A stretch of 64,000 nt of DNA from Paenibacillus alvei (GCA_945881905.1 CAMCVV010000002.1:62001-126000), one strand, 5' to 3'. Counted from the first letter of the stretch, positions 27,762-36,806 are shown. Numbers and translations are program-made. Notes: generated by a model not told the origin, from the letters alone.

Positions 27762-28234
27762 TACACTTCTGCCTCCATCATTTCATAAGTTACAGCGGCA
27801 TAACTAGTAGGTGTTTCCCACAATCGAATTTCTTCAATTCTAATCATAGGGTAAAGCTTATCATCCAAAAGTGCGCTATGAATCTCTTCGTAGATCCATA
27901 CCACCATATTTTCAGCAGATGTGTTCATCAAAGGCAATACTTCATTTAAGTATTGATGGTCGAGACGATCAATTACACGTTCTTTCGTGATCCTTTTAAT
28001 ATCATTAAAATCTATGGTTATGCCACGATGATCGACTTTACCTCGCATAATGACTTGTAGTTTATACGTGTGTCCGTGCAGATTTGTGCACTTCCCTTGA
28101 TAGTTATGCAAATGATGTGCACTATCAAAAGTAAACTCCTTAGAAACCAGTACATCTTTATGATGATATTTCAATTGATGATCTTCAATATCTTGACCTA
28201 AGATTTGTAGTTGCTTAGGGATATGAAATGACAT
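27761..28234 (-). CDS. queD: 6-carboxytetrahydropterin synthase QueD
   Basis: The 157-residue T-fold protein shows zinc-binding FDSAHHLH and CTNLHGHTYKL, and NTSAENMVVWI and LWETPTSYA from the active-site barrel. It converts dihydroneopterin triphosphate to 6-carboxytetrahydropterin, the first committed step toward preQ0. It carries an N-terminal extension of about 30 residues compared with the shortest QueD proteins. It is the first gene of queD-queE-queC, with a TATAAT-like element upstream near 28270. No preQ1 riboswitch was visible in the short leader. Confidence 0.92.
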   Translation of the reverse strand: MSFHIPKQLQILGQDIEDHQLKYHHKDVLVSKEFTFDSAHHLHNYQGKCTNLHGHTYKLQVIMRGKVDHRGITIDFNDIKRITKERVIDRLDHQYLNEVLPLMNTSAENMVVWIYEEIHSALLDDKLYPMIRIEEIRLWETPTSYAAVTYEMMEAEV

Positions 28235-28310
28235 GCCTTACACCTCGTTTTCAGCCAAAAACTCTTTTTATTATATCATGAGCAAAAAACGCTCACAACC
28301 CATGATTCAT

Positions 28311-28583
28311 TTAACGATAATCTTTGAATGGGCTATCTAGCAAACTATTAATTTCTTTAATCCGTGTGTTCTCTTCTTTTAACACCGTTTCAATCGTTTG
28401 TGTTAATTCAATAATACGATTGGACACAGCATCAGACAACTCGATTTCTTCAATTGATTTTATCATGTAAAGTAAACAACGCATCGTATCTTCCATTAAA
28501 TGAATTTTATTACCAGAAAGGACAACCTCTGACAAAAATATTAAATGATAAAGCTCTCTTTGCGTCATCTTCATCGAATTCAT
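28311..28583 (-). CDS. hypothetical helical protein, 90 aa
   Basis: Unrecognised. A 90-residue, almost entirely helical protein with many Glu, Ile and Leu residues (ELYHLIFLSEVVLSG, SNRIIELTQTIETVLKEE). No membrane segment or known motif is seen. The ATG is preceded by AAAGGA. It stands between the queuosine operon and the hairpin at 28725 as an independent minus-strand unit. Confidence 0.65.
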   Translation of the reverse strand: MNSMKMTQRELYHLIFLSEVVLSGNKIHLMEDTMRCLLYMIKSIEEIELSDAVSNRIIELTQTIETVLKEENTRIKEINSLLDSPFKDYR

Positions 28584-28724
28584 CTAATCCTTTCTTCGTA
28601 TATGACAATCCCCCTGGGAGTAAACGATAAACGATACAAAATAAACCTTATGTATAGATAGAATAGCACGATATTCGATTAAAGTGATAGTATTCTGTGT
28701 GAAATGATGCCCAACGAATATTAA

Positions 28725-28749
28725 ACCCATCGAGACATCCTCAATGGGT
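28725..28749 (-). terminator. hairpin downstream of the 28786-29784 gene
   Basis: ACCCAT at 28725-28730 and ATGGGT at 28744-28749 form a stem, extended inward by GAG/CTC pairing around an ACAT loop. It lies just past the stop of the minus-strand gene at 28786. No strong T-run follows, so termination is probable but not certain. Confidence 0.55.
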
Positions 28750-28785
28750 CGCTACTTTGAATTTCTTGATGATAGACTTAGCCAA

Positions 28786-29784
28786 TTAATGATTCACTTC
28801 TTCCGTTTCAAACTCTATTTCATCAATACACTCATTTTTAACAAACATAGAAAGGTTAATTTTATCATAATCTCTTTCTTTATCTAATTCTTCAAGCAAT
28901 AATGTTGCAATGAGCTCTCGTTCATCTGATGTTCTAGGATCTTGAAAATCAATATGTCCGGTAATTTCTTTCTCTCCGATATCTATGCTTGCTATTCCAA
29001 TCGGATGATGCAGTGTGGATTGATGATATATCTCGTAAGTCAGTGCATCTCCATCACTTCGAATAAGACGTACATCATAGTTTTCCTCATTAAGTTCATT
29101 TTCATTTATGTGTTTACTTCTTTTTATGTGATGCTTTTTTTGCTTCTCGAGCAAGGGAGATGTTGACGTTATTTTTAACGTTTCAATGTGTTTGCCACTT
29201 GCTTTTATTTTGAATCGAAACACTTCCGCATCATCTTTATTGAAATAATTCATCAACAATAAAGTTACATTCTCTATTTCATCGTTTGAAGGAAATCTCC
29301 TGAAATTAATTGTACATGAAATTTTGGTATCCTTCATCTTCACTGTTGCATTTGCTATGAATCCGTTCTTGGATTGTGTGATTTGAAATTTACATCTGTG
29401 TAGGTCTTTCTCGACTAATTCGAGTACTAACTCCATCATGTCGATTTCTTCATGTTTTATTTCATTTTCTGTTGAAGGGAATTGTTCTGAGATCCAATCT
29501 TCATCAATTACATATTGATATCCCCCGTAAGATACAAGCACTTCACATAGCTCAATGTCTAATGCTTCAACCAAAGATTGAATATATGACTGTAAATAAG
29601 TGATGATATCATCTTTCACATTTGCAGATACATTGTCATCTTCAAGTTGAATTGCTCCAAGAAGTCTGTCTGATTCTCTGAAGACTAATGTCATTGTACC
29701 GATATAATCGTCCTCTCGAAAAATATCGCTAACTTCTCCACTGGATGTTCTAAGTTCTGGTCTGATTAAAATGTTAGTCACCAC
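28786..29784 (-). CDS. hypothetical protein with three similar domains, 332 aa
   Basis: No known family is recognised. The protein seems to consist of three related blocks at about 27-92, 131-203 and 249-326. Each has a strand, a turn, one or two further strands, a helix and a final strand. Blocks two and three align well by eye: VKMKDTKISCTINF with SIDIGEKEITGHIDF, NVTLLLMNYFNK with IATLLLEELDK, and FRFKIKASGKHIETL with INLSMFVKNECIDEI. The linkers are acidic or Lys/His-rich. There is no signal peptide and the protein is probably cytosolic. The start is GTG after AGGAGGCGATGCA. Confidence 0.8.
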   Translation of the reverse strand: MVTNILIRPELRTSSGEVSDIFREDDYIGTMTLVFRESDRLLGAIQLEDDNVSANVKDDIITYLQSYIQSLVEALDIELCEVLVSYGGYQYVIDEDWISEQFPSTENEIKHEEIDMMELVLELVEKDLHRCKFQITQSKNGFIANATVKMKDTKISCTINFRRFPSNDEIENVTLLLMNYFNKDDAEVFRFKIKASGKHIETLKITSTSPLLEKQKKHHIKRSKHINENELNEENYDVRLIRSDGDALTYEIYHQSTLHHPIGIASIDIGEKEITGHIDFQDPRTSDERELIATLLLEELDKERDYDKINLSMFVKNECIDEIEFETEEVNH

Positions 29785-29961
29785 TGCATCGCCTCCTGTA
29801 AGGAATTCATCTCCTATAGGATGCCCGGGTCACACCCATTTTATGAGGACCGCGTATTTTATCTCTGTCATACATAACTTCCTTCTCATAAATTAGATCA
29901 TGCCGATCGTGCAATGGTATGTTCGAGGGCTATCTCGATTACAGGTAAGGAGGTTAGTCTT

Positions 29962-30051
29962 ATGTCAGCAGTACCCGCGGTGTCATCCACAGCTTCTATA
30001 TTAGTTCTATTCATTCTATTAGCGATTATTGCGCAAACACTTTTCATCTAA
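29962..30051 (+). CDS. YjcZ-like small membrane protein, 29 aa
   Basis: A 29-codon gene, ATG at 29962 and TAA ending at 30051. The start has a strong AAGGAGG nine bases upstream. The sequence begins MSAVPAVSSTASILVLF and ends in a single hydrophobic helix (ILLAIIAQTLFI), the plan of the YjcZ/YczN family of tiny sporulation-associated membrane proteins of Bacillales. In that family such peptides localise to spore or forespore membranes; the role here is inferred. A 17-base terminator hairpin follows directly. Confidence 0.75.
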   Translation: MSAVPAVSSTASILVLFILLAIIAQTLFI

Positions 30052-30079
30052 TCGGACGACTTTATTTAGCTTATCTGTG

Positions 30080-30123
30080 GGTATAGAATATTTGAAAAAG
30101 CGGATCTTCAAATATTCTATACC
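30080..30123. terminator. 17-base perfect hairpin after the YjcZ-like gene
   Basis: GGTATAGAATATTTGAA at 30080-30096 is exactly complemented by 30107-30123 with a 10-base loop. It separates the plus-strand mini-gene from the minus-strand secreted protein gene (ending at 30153) and may terminate both. It lacks a strong U-tract in either direction. Confidence 0.65.
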
Positions 30124-30152
30124 GTTGTTCCTACTCAACCTTGAATTAGACA

Positions 30153-32174
30153 TTATTGTAGTCTATGAACACCAATCGCTTTGCGTACATTTCCAATAAT
30201 TCGAATAGGTACTTGTGTGTGTTTCACAACACCATTTGTATATTTAATTTCAACATGAATCAGATGTTCCCCTATAGGAAGACCCTTTGTCATTGATTGA
30301 AATATAGGGGAATAAAGTTCTCCAGAATAGTTTGAAGGCTTATGGGTTTGGGATAGTTGTTCCAAGACATATAGCTCCTTGCCATCTAAACCTTTGGTTT
30401 GAATGAACGCTTTGACTTCTGTAATCGGAGCATCTGCACCTTGACACGTCACGATAATTTTTTCGCCTGAATAAAAATCCTTGGGGTTTTTTACCGTTTG
30501 GTGTTTCTTCTCATTATGGTGAACTAGCCAAGGAGGAAGATATTGTGTATCTGCGAGAATGGTAAGAGGAAACGCAACAATATTCGCTGAACTGCTTTGC
30601 ATTTTGAATCCATCAGATACGGACAGATGAACCATATATTGTCCCGCTTGGCTAAAAATTGACATGAAGTCCTTGCTATACCCATAAGATATTTGGCCAT
30701 CGGGACGTCGGATTGTCCAGACATAAGATAGCTGGTCTCCGTCTAATCCAGATGTTATACTCGAAAAACTCACTTGATCTCCTTCCCAAATCGGTTTAGG
30801 TGACCAAACAAATGAAGCAACGGGTTCTTGATTAATGATTAACCATTTAGACTCTGAATAATCCGACCACAGTTTACCATCAAAAACACGAACTTGAATG
30901 CGAAGTTTTTGACCTCTAGGTAAATCTTGATCAATTGACCACTTCTTCATTGTTGCAGTTGTAGACTGCCACTGTTGGCCAGAATCGTAAATCAGTCGAT
31001 CGTTCGTATCCGCATAGACTTGGATTTGGAAATAAGTAAACGTTGTTGCAAGATCGGAGTCCGTCTGCTCCCAGTGTATCTCTGGTTTTGTAATCTTTTC
31101 GTGCGTAGGGATGAATTCAACTCCGTTTGGCTTTGTGATACTGGCTTTAGGCTTCGCGTTGCGGTTGACGACTTCTTCAGGTTTAGTACTCGGTATGGGT
31201 TGGGATGAATATTCATATTCAACAGTAATGCCTGTTGGATACTGATACGTAGAACCTCGAACATCAAACACGAAAGATGTGTAATACACCATAAGCTTGG
31301 AGCCATTCGGTGGTTGATTTAGTTCAAATGAATAGTCACTAAGATAATCAAAGTCTTGATGAAAAAATATTCGAAATTTATCATTGCTTTCCTTTGTTAT
31401 AGGCACTATAGAAAATATTTTAATTTTATCAGCTAATGCGTATCCTGAGCGAACTCCCTTTGGTCCTTGAATAAGTAAATCCGGGTTTACGCGAAAAATT
31501 CCAACACTTACATCAGTCACTACACTATCTGGAAGTGCTGTTGCTTGTTGAAGCCCTATAAACGATTTTGTTCGATTGGCATCCAACACCAATGTATTAA
31601 TTTGTTGAAATGATCCAGATGAGCACCCTGGGTATTGAGACATCCAGGCTTTCATGATGAGTTCCTTCTCTTTACTTTGGCATTGTATCCTTTGAACAAC
31701 TTGATTGCTATCCTTAATGTCTGCAAACCAATTTCCTTTATTTTCAGCACTGATTTTATTGCGAAACCACGTAAAGTAGCCATTTGTTGAAGAGTTTCCT
31801 TTCGATTCTACGAATTGATGTGTACCTGTTAAAGCAACATCTCCTTTGTAAGCAGATCGACCCTTTGCTTCTGTAGGTGTAATATCTTTAATCGTCCCAT
31901 TTGCTAGCTTTTGGGACATGCTTTTGATTCGGCTTCCGGGAGGTGCTGATACGGAAACATTTGCTTTCTCATAAGGCATCTTACTGTAATAAGTGCCATT
32001 CACCATTTTAATAGACAGCTGAGAAGGGTATTGCAGATTTATTTGTTTTTGTTCAATTGAAGTCGCAAAGACAGGCAATACCTGTGAATTGGACTCCATC
32101 CCATATGGAGTACAAAATATACATATTGCTATAATCATCATGACAAAAATCATTTTTATAGTTTTGCTTGTCAT
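30153..32174 (-). CDS. secreted protein with FnIII-like and PKD-type domains
   Basis: A 673-residue exported protein with a signal peptide (SKTIKMIFVMMIIAICIF) and no lipobox. Residues about 50-340 form an unrecognised beta-rich region with a Cys pair (QCQSKE, PGCSSG). At about 345-450 a fibronectin-III-like segment reads SKWLIINQEPVASF at its end. At about 450-540 a PKD-type domain shows SYVWTIRRPDG and GQYMVHLSVSDG. The C-terminal 130 residues are another beta domain with a Cys. Such proteins bind wall, matrix or polysaccharide; no catalytic residues are visible. It stands alone between two hairpins. Confidence 0.8.
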   Translation of the reverse strand: MTSKTIKMIFVMMIIAICIFCTPYGMESNSQVLPVFATSIEQKQINLQYPSQLSIKMVNGTYYSKMPYEKANVSVSAPPGSRIKSMSQKLANGTIKDITPTEAKGRSAYKGDVALTGTHQFVESKGNSSTNGYFTWFRNKISAENKGNWFADIKDSNQVVQRIQCQSKEKELIMKAWMSQYPGCSSGSFQQINTLVLDANRTKSFIGLQQATALPDSVVTDVSVGIFRVNPDLLIQGPKGVRSGYALADKIKIFSIVPITKESNDKFRIFFHQDFDYLSDYSFELNQPPNGSKLMVYYTSFVFDVRGSTYQYPTGITVEYEYSSQPIPSTKPEEVVNRNAKPKASITKPNGVEFIPTHEKITKPEIHWEQTDSDLATTFTYFQIQVYADTNDRLIYDSGQQWQSTTATMKKWSIDQDLPRGQKLRIQVRVFDGKLWSDYSESKWLIINQEPVASFVWSPKPIWEGDQVSFSSITSGLDGDQLSYVWTIRRPDGQISYGYSKDFMSIFSQAGQYMVHLSVSDGFKMQSSSANIVAFPLTILADTQYLPPWLVHHNEKKHQTVKNPKDFYSGEKIIVTCQGADAPITEVKAFIQTKGLDGKELYVLEQLSQTHKPSNYSGELYSPIFQSMTKGLPIGEHLIHVEIKYTNGVVKHTQVPIRIIGNVRKAIGVHRLQ

Positions 32175-32206
32175 CGCATATTACCTTTCCCTAGTGTATC
32201 AAAATA

Positions 32207-32254
32207 AAGAACTGATTTCTAAGAAACCCATGGGTTCATTTGAAATCAGTTCTT
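32207..32254 (-). terminator. terminator of the pseudouridine synthase gene
   Basis: AAGAACTGATTTC at 32207-32219 pairs with its complement at 32242-32254, and the loop contains a second palindrome, AACCCATGGGTT. In the minus direction the stem is followed by TTATTTT, giving a good intrinsic terminator for the gene ending at 32277. Confidence 0.8.
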
Positions 32255-32276
32255 CTGATTCTAATTCGTATTTTCT

Positions 32277-33026
32277 TCAATATGCTGTGATATAATGATT
32301 AAGCGCATCTAGTTCTAATTCAGTAAGCTCTCTGAATTTCCCTAAAGGTAAGTTTGGGTCTAAGATTAGAGGACCCATGGATATTCTTCTTAAGTAAACA
32401 ACTTGTTGACCCAAGGCTTCAAACATTCTTTTCACTTGATGGTATTTGCCTTCAAAAATCGTCAATTCCACTACTGAAACTTCTTGAGATTTGTGATTCC
32501 CTTGCACAAGCATACGAAGTTGAGCAGGCAAGCTTACGTATCCATCGTCTAATTGAATACCTGTCTCCAACGCTTTTTGAGATGCCTCATCTATCTCCCA
32601 CTGCACATGAACTAAGTAGGTTTTGGGAACATGCTTGCGTGGTGAGAGAAGTTGATGAGCTAATTTCCCATCATTGGTTAATAATAGTAAACCTTCCGTG
32701 TCTTTGTCAAGACGACCTACAGGAAACAATGAGTAAGCGGTATACGCTTCGTGTAATACATCGATGACTGTTCGCTCAATTCGGTCTTCTGTTGCTGAAA
32801 TTACACCAGGAGGTTTATTCATCATCAGATAGATGTGAGCTCGATACATCAAGAGTTGGTCGTGAATGATGATCTCGTCTCGCTCAGGGTCAACTTGGAT
32901 ACCACTGTCTTTGCTGATTTGCCCATTTACTTTGATGACTCCTTTTCGTGCATAGTTTCTGATTTCAGAACGAGAGCCATAACCCATATGTGCAAGTATT
33001 TTATCAAGTCTTTGTGTGTTTTTCAT
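32277..33026 (-). CDS. RsuA/RluB-family rRNA pseudouridine synthase
   Basis: A 249-residue enzyme with an N-terminal S4 RNA-binding domain (RLDKILAHMGYGSRSEIRNY) and the catalytic core GRLDKDTEGLLLLTNDG, where the first Asp is the nucleophile. Further family segments are NKPPGVISAT, VPKTYLV, IFEGKYHQVKRM and LRRISMGPL. It isomerises uridine in 16S or 23S rRNA; the exact position cannot be told. The size fits the RsuA-like Bacillus proteins. It has its own terminator. Confidence 0.9.
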   Translation of the reverse strand: MKNTQRLDKILAHMGYGSRSEIRNYARKGVIKVNGQISKDSGIQVDPERDEIIIHDQLLMYRAHIYLMMNKPPGVISATEDRIERTVIDVLHEAYTAYSLFPVGRLDKDTEGLLLLTNDGKLAHQLLSPRKHVPKTYLVHVQWEIDEASQKALETGIQLDDGYVSLPAQLRMLVQGNHKSQEVSVVELTIFEGKYHQVKRMFEALGQQVVYLRRISMGPLILDPNLPLGKFRELTELELDALNHYITAY

Positions 33027-33181
33027 TCAGTTCCCTGCACCTCCATTTCAATGACAACTCCTTAAGAATAGGTCATAAATCATTACGAATGCGAATAAAA
33101 TCAATTTTCCAAAAAATTCGCTTGAAGGATTCGACATTTTATTCTAGTATTAGAAAATATAACATAAAACTGAGGTGTGAT

Positions 33182-33691
33182 ATGAAAAAAATTCTTATTT
33201 ATTTACTTATTATTATTAGTTTATTTGCAGCGATTTACTTCATTAATCAGCAAGCGAATCGAGTCAATCAAGTGGATACATCTTATAATCCATACGGTGT
33301 CAGTAAATCCGCACTTCATCCTGAAACCGTTAAGCAATTAAAAGATGCTAATTATCAGAATATTATTTTGCCAGAAGCTTTAGATGCACGAATCGCAAAT
33401 AAAGAAAGCTTTTTCCAATACTATTATTCATCTACATGCAGTCATTGCAAAAACACGACGCCAATACTCATTTCAATTCAAGAAGAACTTGGTGTTCAAG
33501 TAAGTCAATTCAATCTCCAAGAATTCAATACAAGCTGGGGAAAATACAAAGTTGAAGCAACTCCAACTCTGATCTACTACAAAGATGGCGTAGAAGCTGA
33601 CCGGTTGGTCGGAGGGTATAGCACTTCAAGTGAAACAGGAAATACCACAGAAGATTTCAAGAATTTCTTTGTTAAACACCTCTCACCCTAA
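33182..33691 (+). CDS. membrane-anchored thioredoxin-like protein
   Basis: The 169-residue protein starts MKKILIYLLIIISLFAAIYF, an uncleaved N-terminal anchor, then a thioredoxin-like domain with CSHC at residues 86-89, cis-proline region VEATPTLIYYKDG and a C-terminal helix. It probably acts as an extracytoplasmic thiol-disulfide reductase or oxidase, as in the BdbA/ResA-type proteins of Bacillales; CSHC is not the usual CGPC of reductants. The ATG at 33182 follows GAGGTG. The frame is open well upstream, but no ribosome site favours an earlier start. No DsbB/BdbC partner is adjacent. Confidence 0.85.
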   Translation: MKKILIYLLIIISLFAAIYFINQQANRVNQVDTSYNPYGVSKSALHPETVKQLKDANYQNIILPEALDARIANKESFFQYYYSSTCSHCKNTTPILISIQEELGVQVSQFNLQEFNTSWGKYKVEATPTLIYYKDGVEADRLVGGYSTSSETGNTTEDFKNFFVKHLSP

Positions 33692-33743
33692 GGATCTCCT
33701 TACACTTCTTGTGTATTGATTTGCTTTGCAGATGAAAGGAACT

Positions 33744-34532
33744 TCAACTGCTTGCACTTGTATAATGTTTTAAAGCATATCTCCAAAACCATCTAGCCAT
33801 GATCACGCATATTCCTGCCATCATCACACTGAGAAGTGCTTCATTGCGAGTCATCTGTCCAATGACTGATGATGCAGGGAATGTAGTGATCAGCCCTATC
33901 GGAAATACGTACGTCAAGATAAATCTTAACACGCCTTGATATACCGTCACTGGAAATCGTGATGTTTCAAATAAAGAGTGGAACAAAAATGAGAGATTAT
34001 CTATTTTTACAGCCCAGAAAGAAAGAATCATCATGCCCATCCATAAAGAATACATCATACATAACGATGCCAAAAACATGGTTAAGAATATGCACAATTG
34101 TCCAAAAGACAGCGTCACATCGAGTCTCCACAAAGCATAGTAAACAAGCCCCATTCCTAATGCTACATCAAAAAGTCGCCAAAACACCAGATGTCGGAAG
34201 CTTACATGGAATTGCGCATCGATAGGTTTGGTCAGTATGTAATCGAAAGTGCCTTTGCGTATATGACTCACAAATCTCGTCATGTTGGGTTGCAAAAAGA
34301 ACTCGATAAAGCCGTGAATCGATATAAAAACACCTAATAGGACCAACACTTCATCATAAGACCAACCTCCGATTTGATCAGTATTATAAAAATAAAGTTT
34401 CACTGTAATCACAGAAATAGCCATCCAAAACAAAGTTGTCAGCAGATTAGCGATAAAGTTAACACGATACTCGAACTCTTCAACTAAACAAACTCGAAAA
34501 AATTCTCCAAACACACGGATGTACTTGATCAT
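33744..34532 (-). CDS. ABC-2 type transporter permease, DUF990-like
   Basis: A 262-residue integral membrane protein with six predicted helices. The N-terminus FFRVCLVEEFEYRVNFIANLL and the stretch FVSHIRKGTFDYILTKPIDAQF are typical of the ABC-2 permease subgroup formerly called DUF990. It is the third gene of an ATPase-permease-permease unit on the minus strand and separated from the next permease by six bases. The substrate of such exporters is generally unknown. Confidence 0.88.
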   Translation of the reverse strand: MIKYIRVFGEFFRVCLVEEFEYRVNFIANLLTTLFWMAISVITVKLYFYNTDQIGGWSYDEVLVLLGVFISIHGFIEFFLQPNMTRFVSHIRKGTFDYILTKPIDAQFHVSFRHLVFWRLFDVALGMGLVYYALWRLDVTLSFGQLCIFLTMFLASLCMMYSLWMGMMILSFWAVKIDNLSFLFHSLFETSRFPVTVYQGVLRFILTYVFPIGLITTFPASSVIGQMTRNEALLSVMMAGICVIMARWFWRYALKHYTSASS

Positions 34533-34538
34533 GAATCT

Positions 34539-35372
34539 TCACCCTCCTACAGCACCATATTTCTTAAGACCGTGTTTCCACTCCAAGCGGTATATGAAAT
34601 AGAATATCAGTGTCCAACTCACTTGGGAAATGAACCCCCATGCAATTGCTGTGGAGTCACCTGACAATTTACCTACCAATAATTCAACAGGGAAACCAAC
34701 AGTCCCATAAAACGGTAACCAGATCGCATAATCCGCAACCCAATCAGGAAACATCGATAACGGAGCAAGTCTACCTGCTAAAAGTAAATGAAAACCTTCG
34801 TAAAGCATGTATAGCGAAATCGCTCGGTTCGTCCAAAAAGCAAGTAATCCAAATCCAAATCCAATAAAGAAACGAACCATAGATGCTAGGCTTATAGCAA
34901 CAAATGTTAATCCAAACTCTGACCAAGAAAGATCTAAACGCAGGATAGGGAATATCCAAGCAAGAACAAACCAACTAGGGATTAAGATCATTGCAAAAAA
35001 AAGTTTGTGCACAAGATTCGAAGCCATACTCCAATGAATTGGATGAAAAGGACGAAGGAGCTTAGCGGATAACGTCCCTTCGCGAATACTATCATCAAGT
35101 TCCCACACATCCCAGGTTCGGGTTAATCGCTCAATGAGTACGATACTAAAGAAATACAACATGTAGTCCCTAGCGTCATACCCTCCTATCGACTTTTGGT
35201 TGCTTATCGATAGCCACACTGCTAAGCTGACCAATGGTTGAATAAATGCGCCTAGCATCCAAATCAATGTTTCACTACGGTAAGCAAGCATCACTGACCA
35301 TTCCGTAATGAATAAGATTCGATATTTCATAAAAAAAAGAAAAAGTGAAGTGCTTCGTATCGTGTTCATCAT
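34539..35372 (-). CDS. ABC-2 type transporter permease
   Basis: A 277-residue permease with six predicted helices, paired with the protein encoded at 33744. The segment DDSIREGTLSAKLLRPFHPIHW matches the corresponding cytosolic loop of ABC-2/DUF990 permeases and parallels the loop in the partner, suggesting a heterodimer of two related subunits. Its start overlaps the end of the ATPase gene by four bases. It acts in the cytoplasmic membrane. Confidence 0.88.
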   Translation of the reverse strand: MMNTIRSTSLFLFFMKYRILFITEWSVMLAYRSETLIWMLGAFIQPLVSLAVWLSISNQKSIGGYDARDYMLYFFSIVLIERLTRTWDVWELDDSIREGTLSAKLLRPFHPIHWSMASNLVHKLFFAMILIPSWFVLAWIFPILRLDLSWSEFGLTFVAISLASMVRFFIGFGFGLLAFWTNRAISLYMLYEGFHLLLAGRLAPLSMFPDWVADYAIWLPFYGTVGFPVELLVGKLSGDSTAIAWGFISQVSWTLIFYFIYRLEWKHGLKKYGAVGG

Positions 35373-36358
35373 TCCTGCTTACCTGCTTCGAAGGTTTGTG
35401 AAATAATAGATTCCATGGAAGGATCTTCAATCGTTAAATCAATAATATTGAAGCGGTTTAGCAAAAGAGACGACACCTCGGAAACGTCAACTCTTAAAAC
35501 TTCAACGACTACTTTCGGGAAATCGTAATACACTTTTTTTGCACGGCTTTGTAATGTTTCTAACAATTCTTGTTCTCCGACAAATGTTGCAAACTGCATC
35601 GTGATTTGCTTGTTAGGTGCAAATTGATGAACTAATTGTGAAATGGCACCATCGTACAATAACTGACCTTTGGCAATCACGATAACTCGTTCACACAACG
35701 CGGTAACATCAGCCATATAATGACTCGTCAAAAGTATCGTCGCTTTGTATTGCAAGTTGTAATTTCGAATGAAATCACGCAAAACGACTTGCATATTGAC
35801 ATCTAAACCAATTGTGGGTTCATCCAAGAAAACAATTTGTGGGCGATGAATGAGTGCTGCCGCTAACTCGCATTTCATTCTTTCACCTAATGAAAGCTGG
35901 CGAACAGGCTTGTTAATCACATCACCCAAGTCAAGGAGTTCTACTAATTCATGTAGTGTTTTTCGATAAGCCTCATCTGGAATTTCATAAATCACTTTGT
36001 TGACTTGGAACGTTTCTGAAGCAGGAATATCCCACATCAATTGACTTTTTTGTCCCATGACCAAACTGATTTGCTTTTTGAAGTCTTTTTTATGCTCAGA
36101 AGGCACAAATCCGTCAACGCGCACTTCGCCACTCGTCGGATGCAGGAGTCCAGTTAACATCTTCATGGCGGTCGTTTTCCCTGCTCCATTCGGACCCAAA
36201 AAACCAACAATCTCTCCTTCGGAAATATGAAAACTAATGCCATCCACTGCTTTAACTGTGCGAAATTTGCGATTAAACAAACTTCTCCAAGACGCAATAA
36301 AGCCGGCTTCTCTTTCGTGAACTTGGTAGTGCTTGCTGAGGTTTTTTACCTCGATCAT
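35369..36358 (-). CDS. ABC transporter ATP-binding protein
   Basis: The 329-residue ATPase carries Walker A GPNGAGKTT, Q-loop region LVMGQKSQLMWD, signature LSLGERMK, Walker B IVFLDEPTIGLD and the H-loop LLTSHYM. An insertion before Walker A (SLFNRKFRTVKAVDGISF) and a C-terminal extension of about 90 residues are normal for ATPases of the DUF990 exporter group. The ATG at 36358 with AAAGGA upstream is preferred to ATGs at 36376 and 36409, which would run into the preceding gene. It heads the ATPase-permease-permease operon. Confidence 0.92.
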   Translation of the reverse strand: MIEVKNLSKHYQVHEREAGFIASWRSLFNRKFRTVKAVDGISFHISEGEIVGFLGPNGAGKTTAMKMLTGLLHPTSGEVRVDGFVPSEHKKDFKKQISLVMGQKSQLMWDIPASETFQVNKVIYEIPDEAYRKTLHELVELLDLGDVINKPVRQLSLGERMKCELAAALIHRPQIVFLDEPTIGLDVNMQVVLRDFIRNYNLQYKATILLTSHYMADVTALCERVIVIAKGQLLYDGAISQLVHQFAPNKQITMQFATFVGEQELLETLQSRAKKVYYDFPKVVVEVLRVDVSEVSSLLLNRFNIIDLTIEDPSMESIISQTFEAGKQE

Positions 36359-36380
36359 AGAGGGGTTCCTTTCCATCACT

Positions 36381-36797
36381 TTATTTCTCCATTCCAAGCG
36401 AATCCACAATCATCTCAGCAAGTAATTGTTCTAGTTCTTTGTCCACCATCTGAATATCCAAATGATATGGATCAAAAGGATGGGAATCGATGTTGCACAG
36501 CTTACGCCTATAATTCATCGTATCGACGATCAGTGTCTTCAAATCAATGCCATGTTCAATTTCACTATAACCTTGCAGTTTTTCGCAAGCCGCTGTAAGT
36601 AACTTGATGGCACCACTGACATTATTTTGATGGTGATGATACAAACCGACTGCAATTTGTAATAGACCTTGATATAGTAAATTTCGACCATTTTCTAACC
36701 ATAATTGCTCCATGACTTCATGGCATTCGTAATAATCATGCTCTTCATTAAAAAAATAAATAAATGATACGAACAAACGATCATAATTGTTCTTCAA
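36381..36797 (-). CDS. DUF309 protein
   Basis: A 138-residue helical protein of the DUF309 family (B. subtilis YpuF type). The diagnostic motif is FFNEEHDYYECHEVMEQLW, whose Glu/His residues could bind metal, followed by YQGLLQIAVGLYHHH. The biochemical role is not established. It lies 10 bases after relQ on the same strand and 22 bases before the ABC ATPase, so it probably belongs to one long minus-strand transcript. Confidence 0.85.
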   Translation of the reverse strand: MKNNYDRLFVSFIYFFNEEHDYYECHEVMEQLWLENGRNLLYQGLLQIAVGLYHHHQNNVSGAIKLLTAACEKLQGYSEIEHGIDLKTLIVDTMNYRRKLCNIDSHPFDPYHLDIQMVDKELEQLLAEMIVDSLGMEK

Positions 36798-36806
36798 TGA
36801 CTGCTT

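Noticed and set aside
28235-28310. Possible preQ1 riboswitch before queD
   Set aside because: The leader is short and lacks the conserved pseudoknot core.
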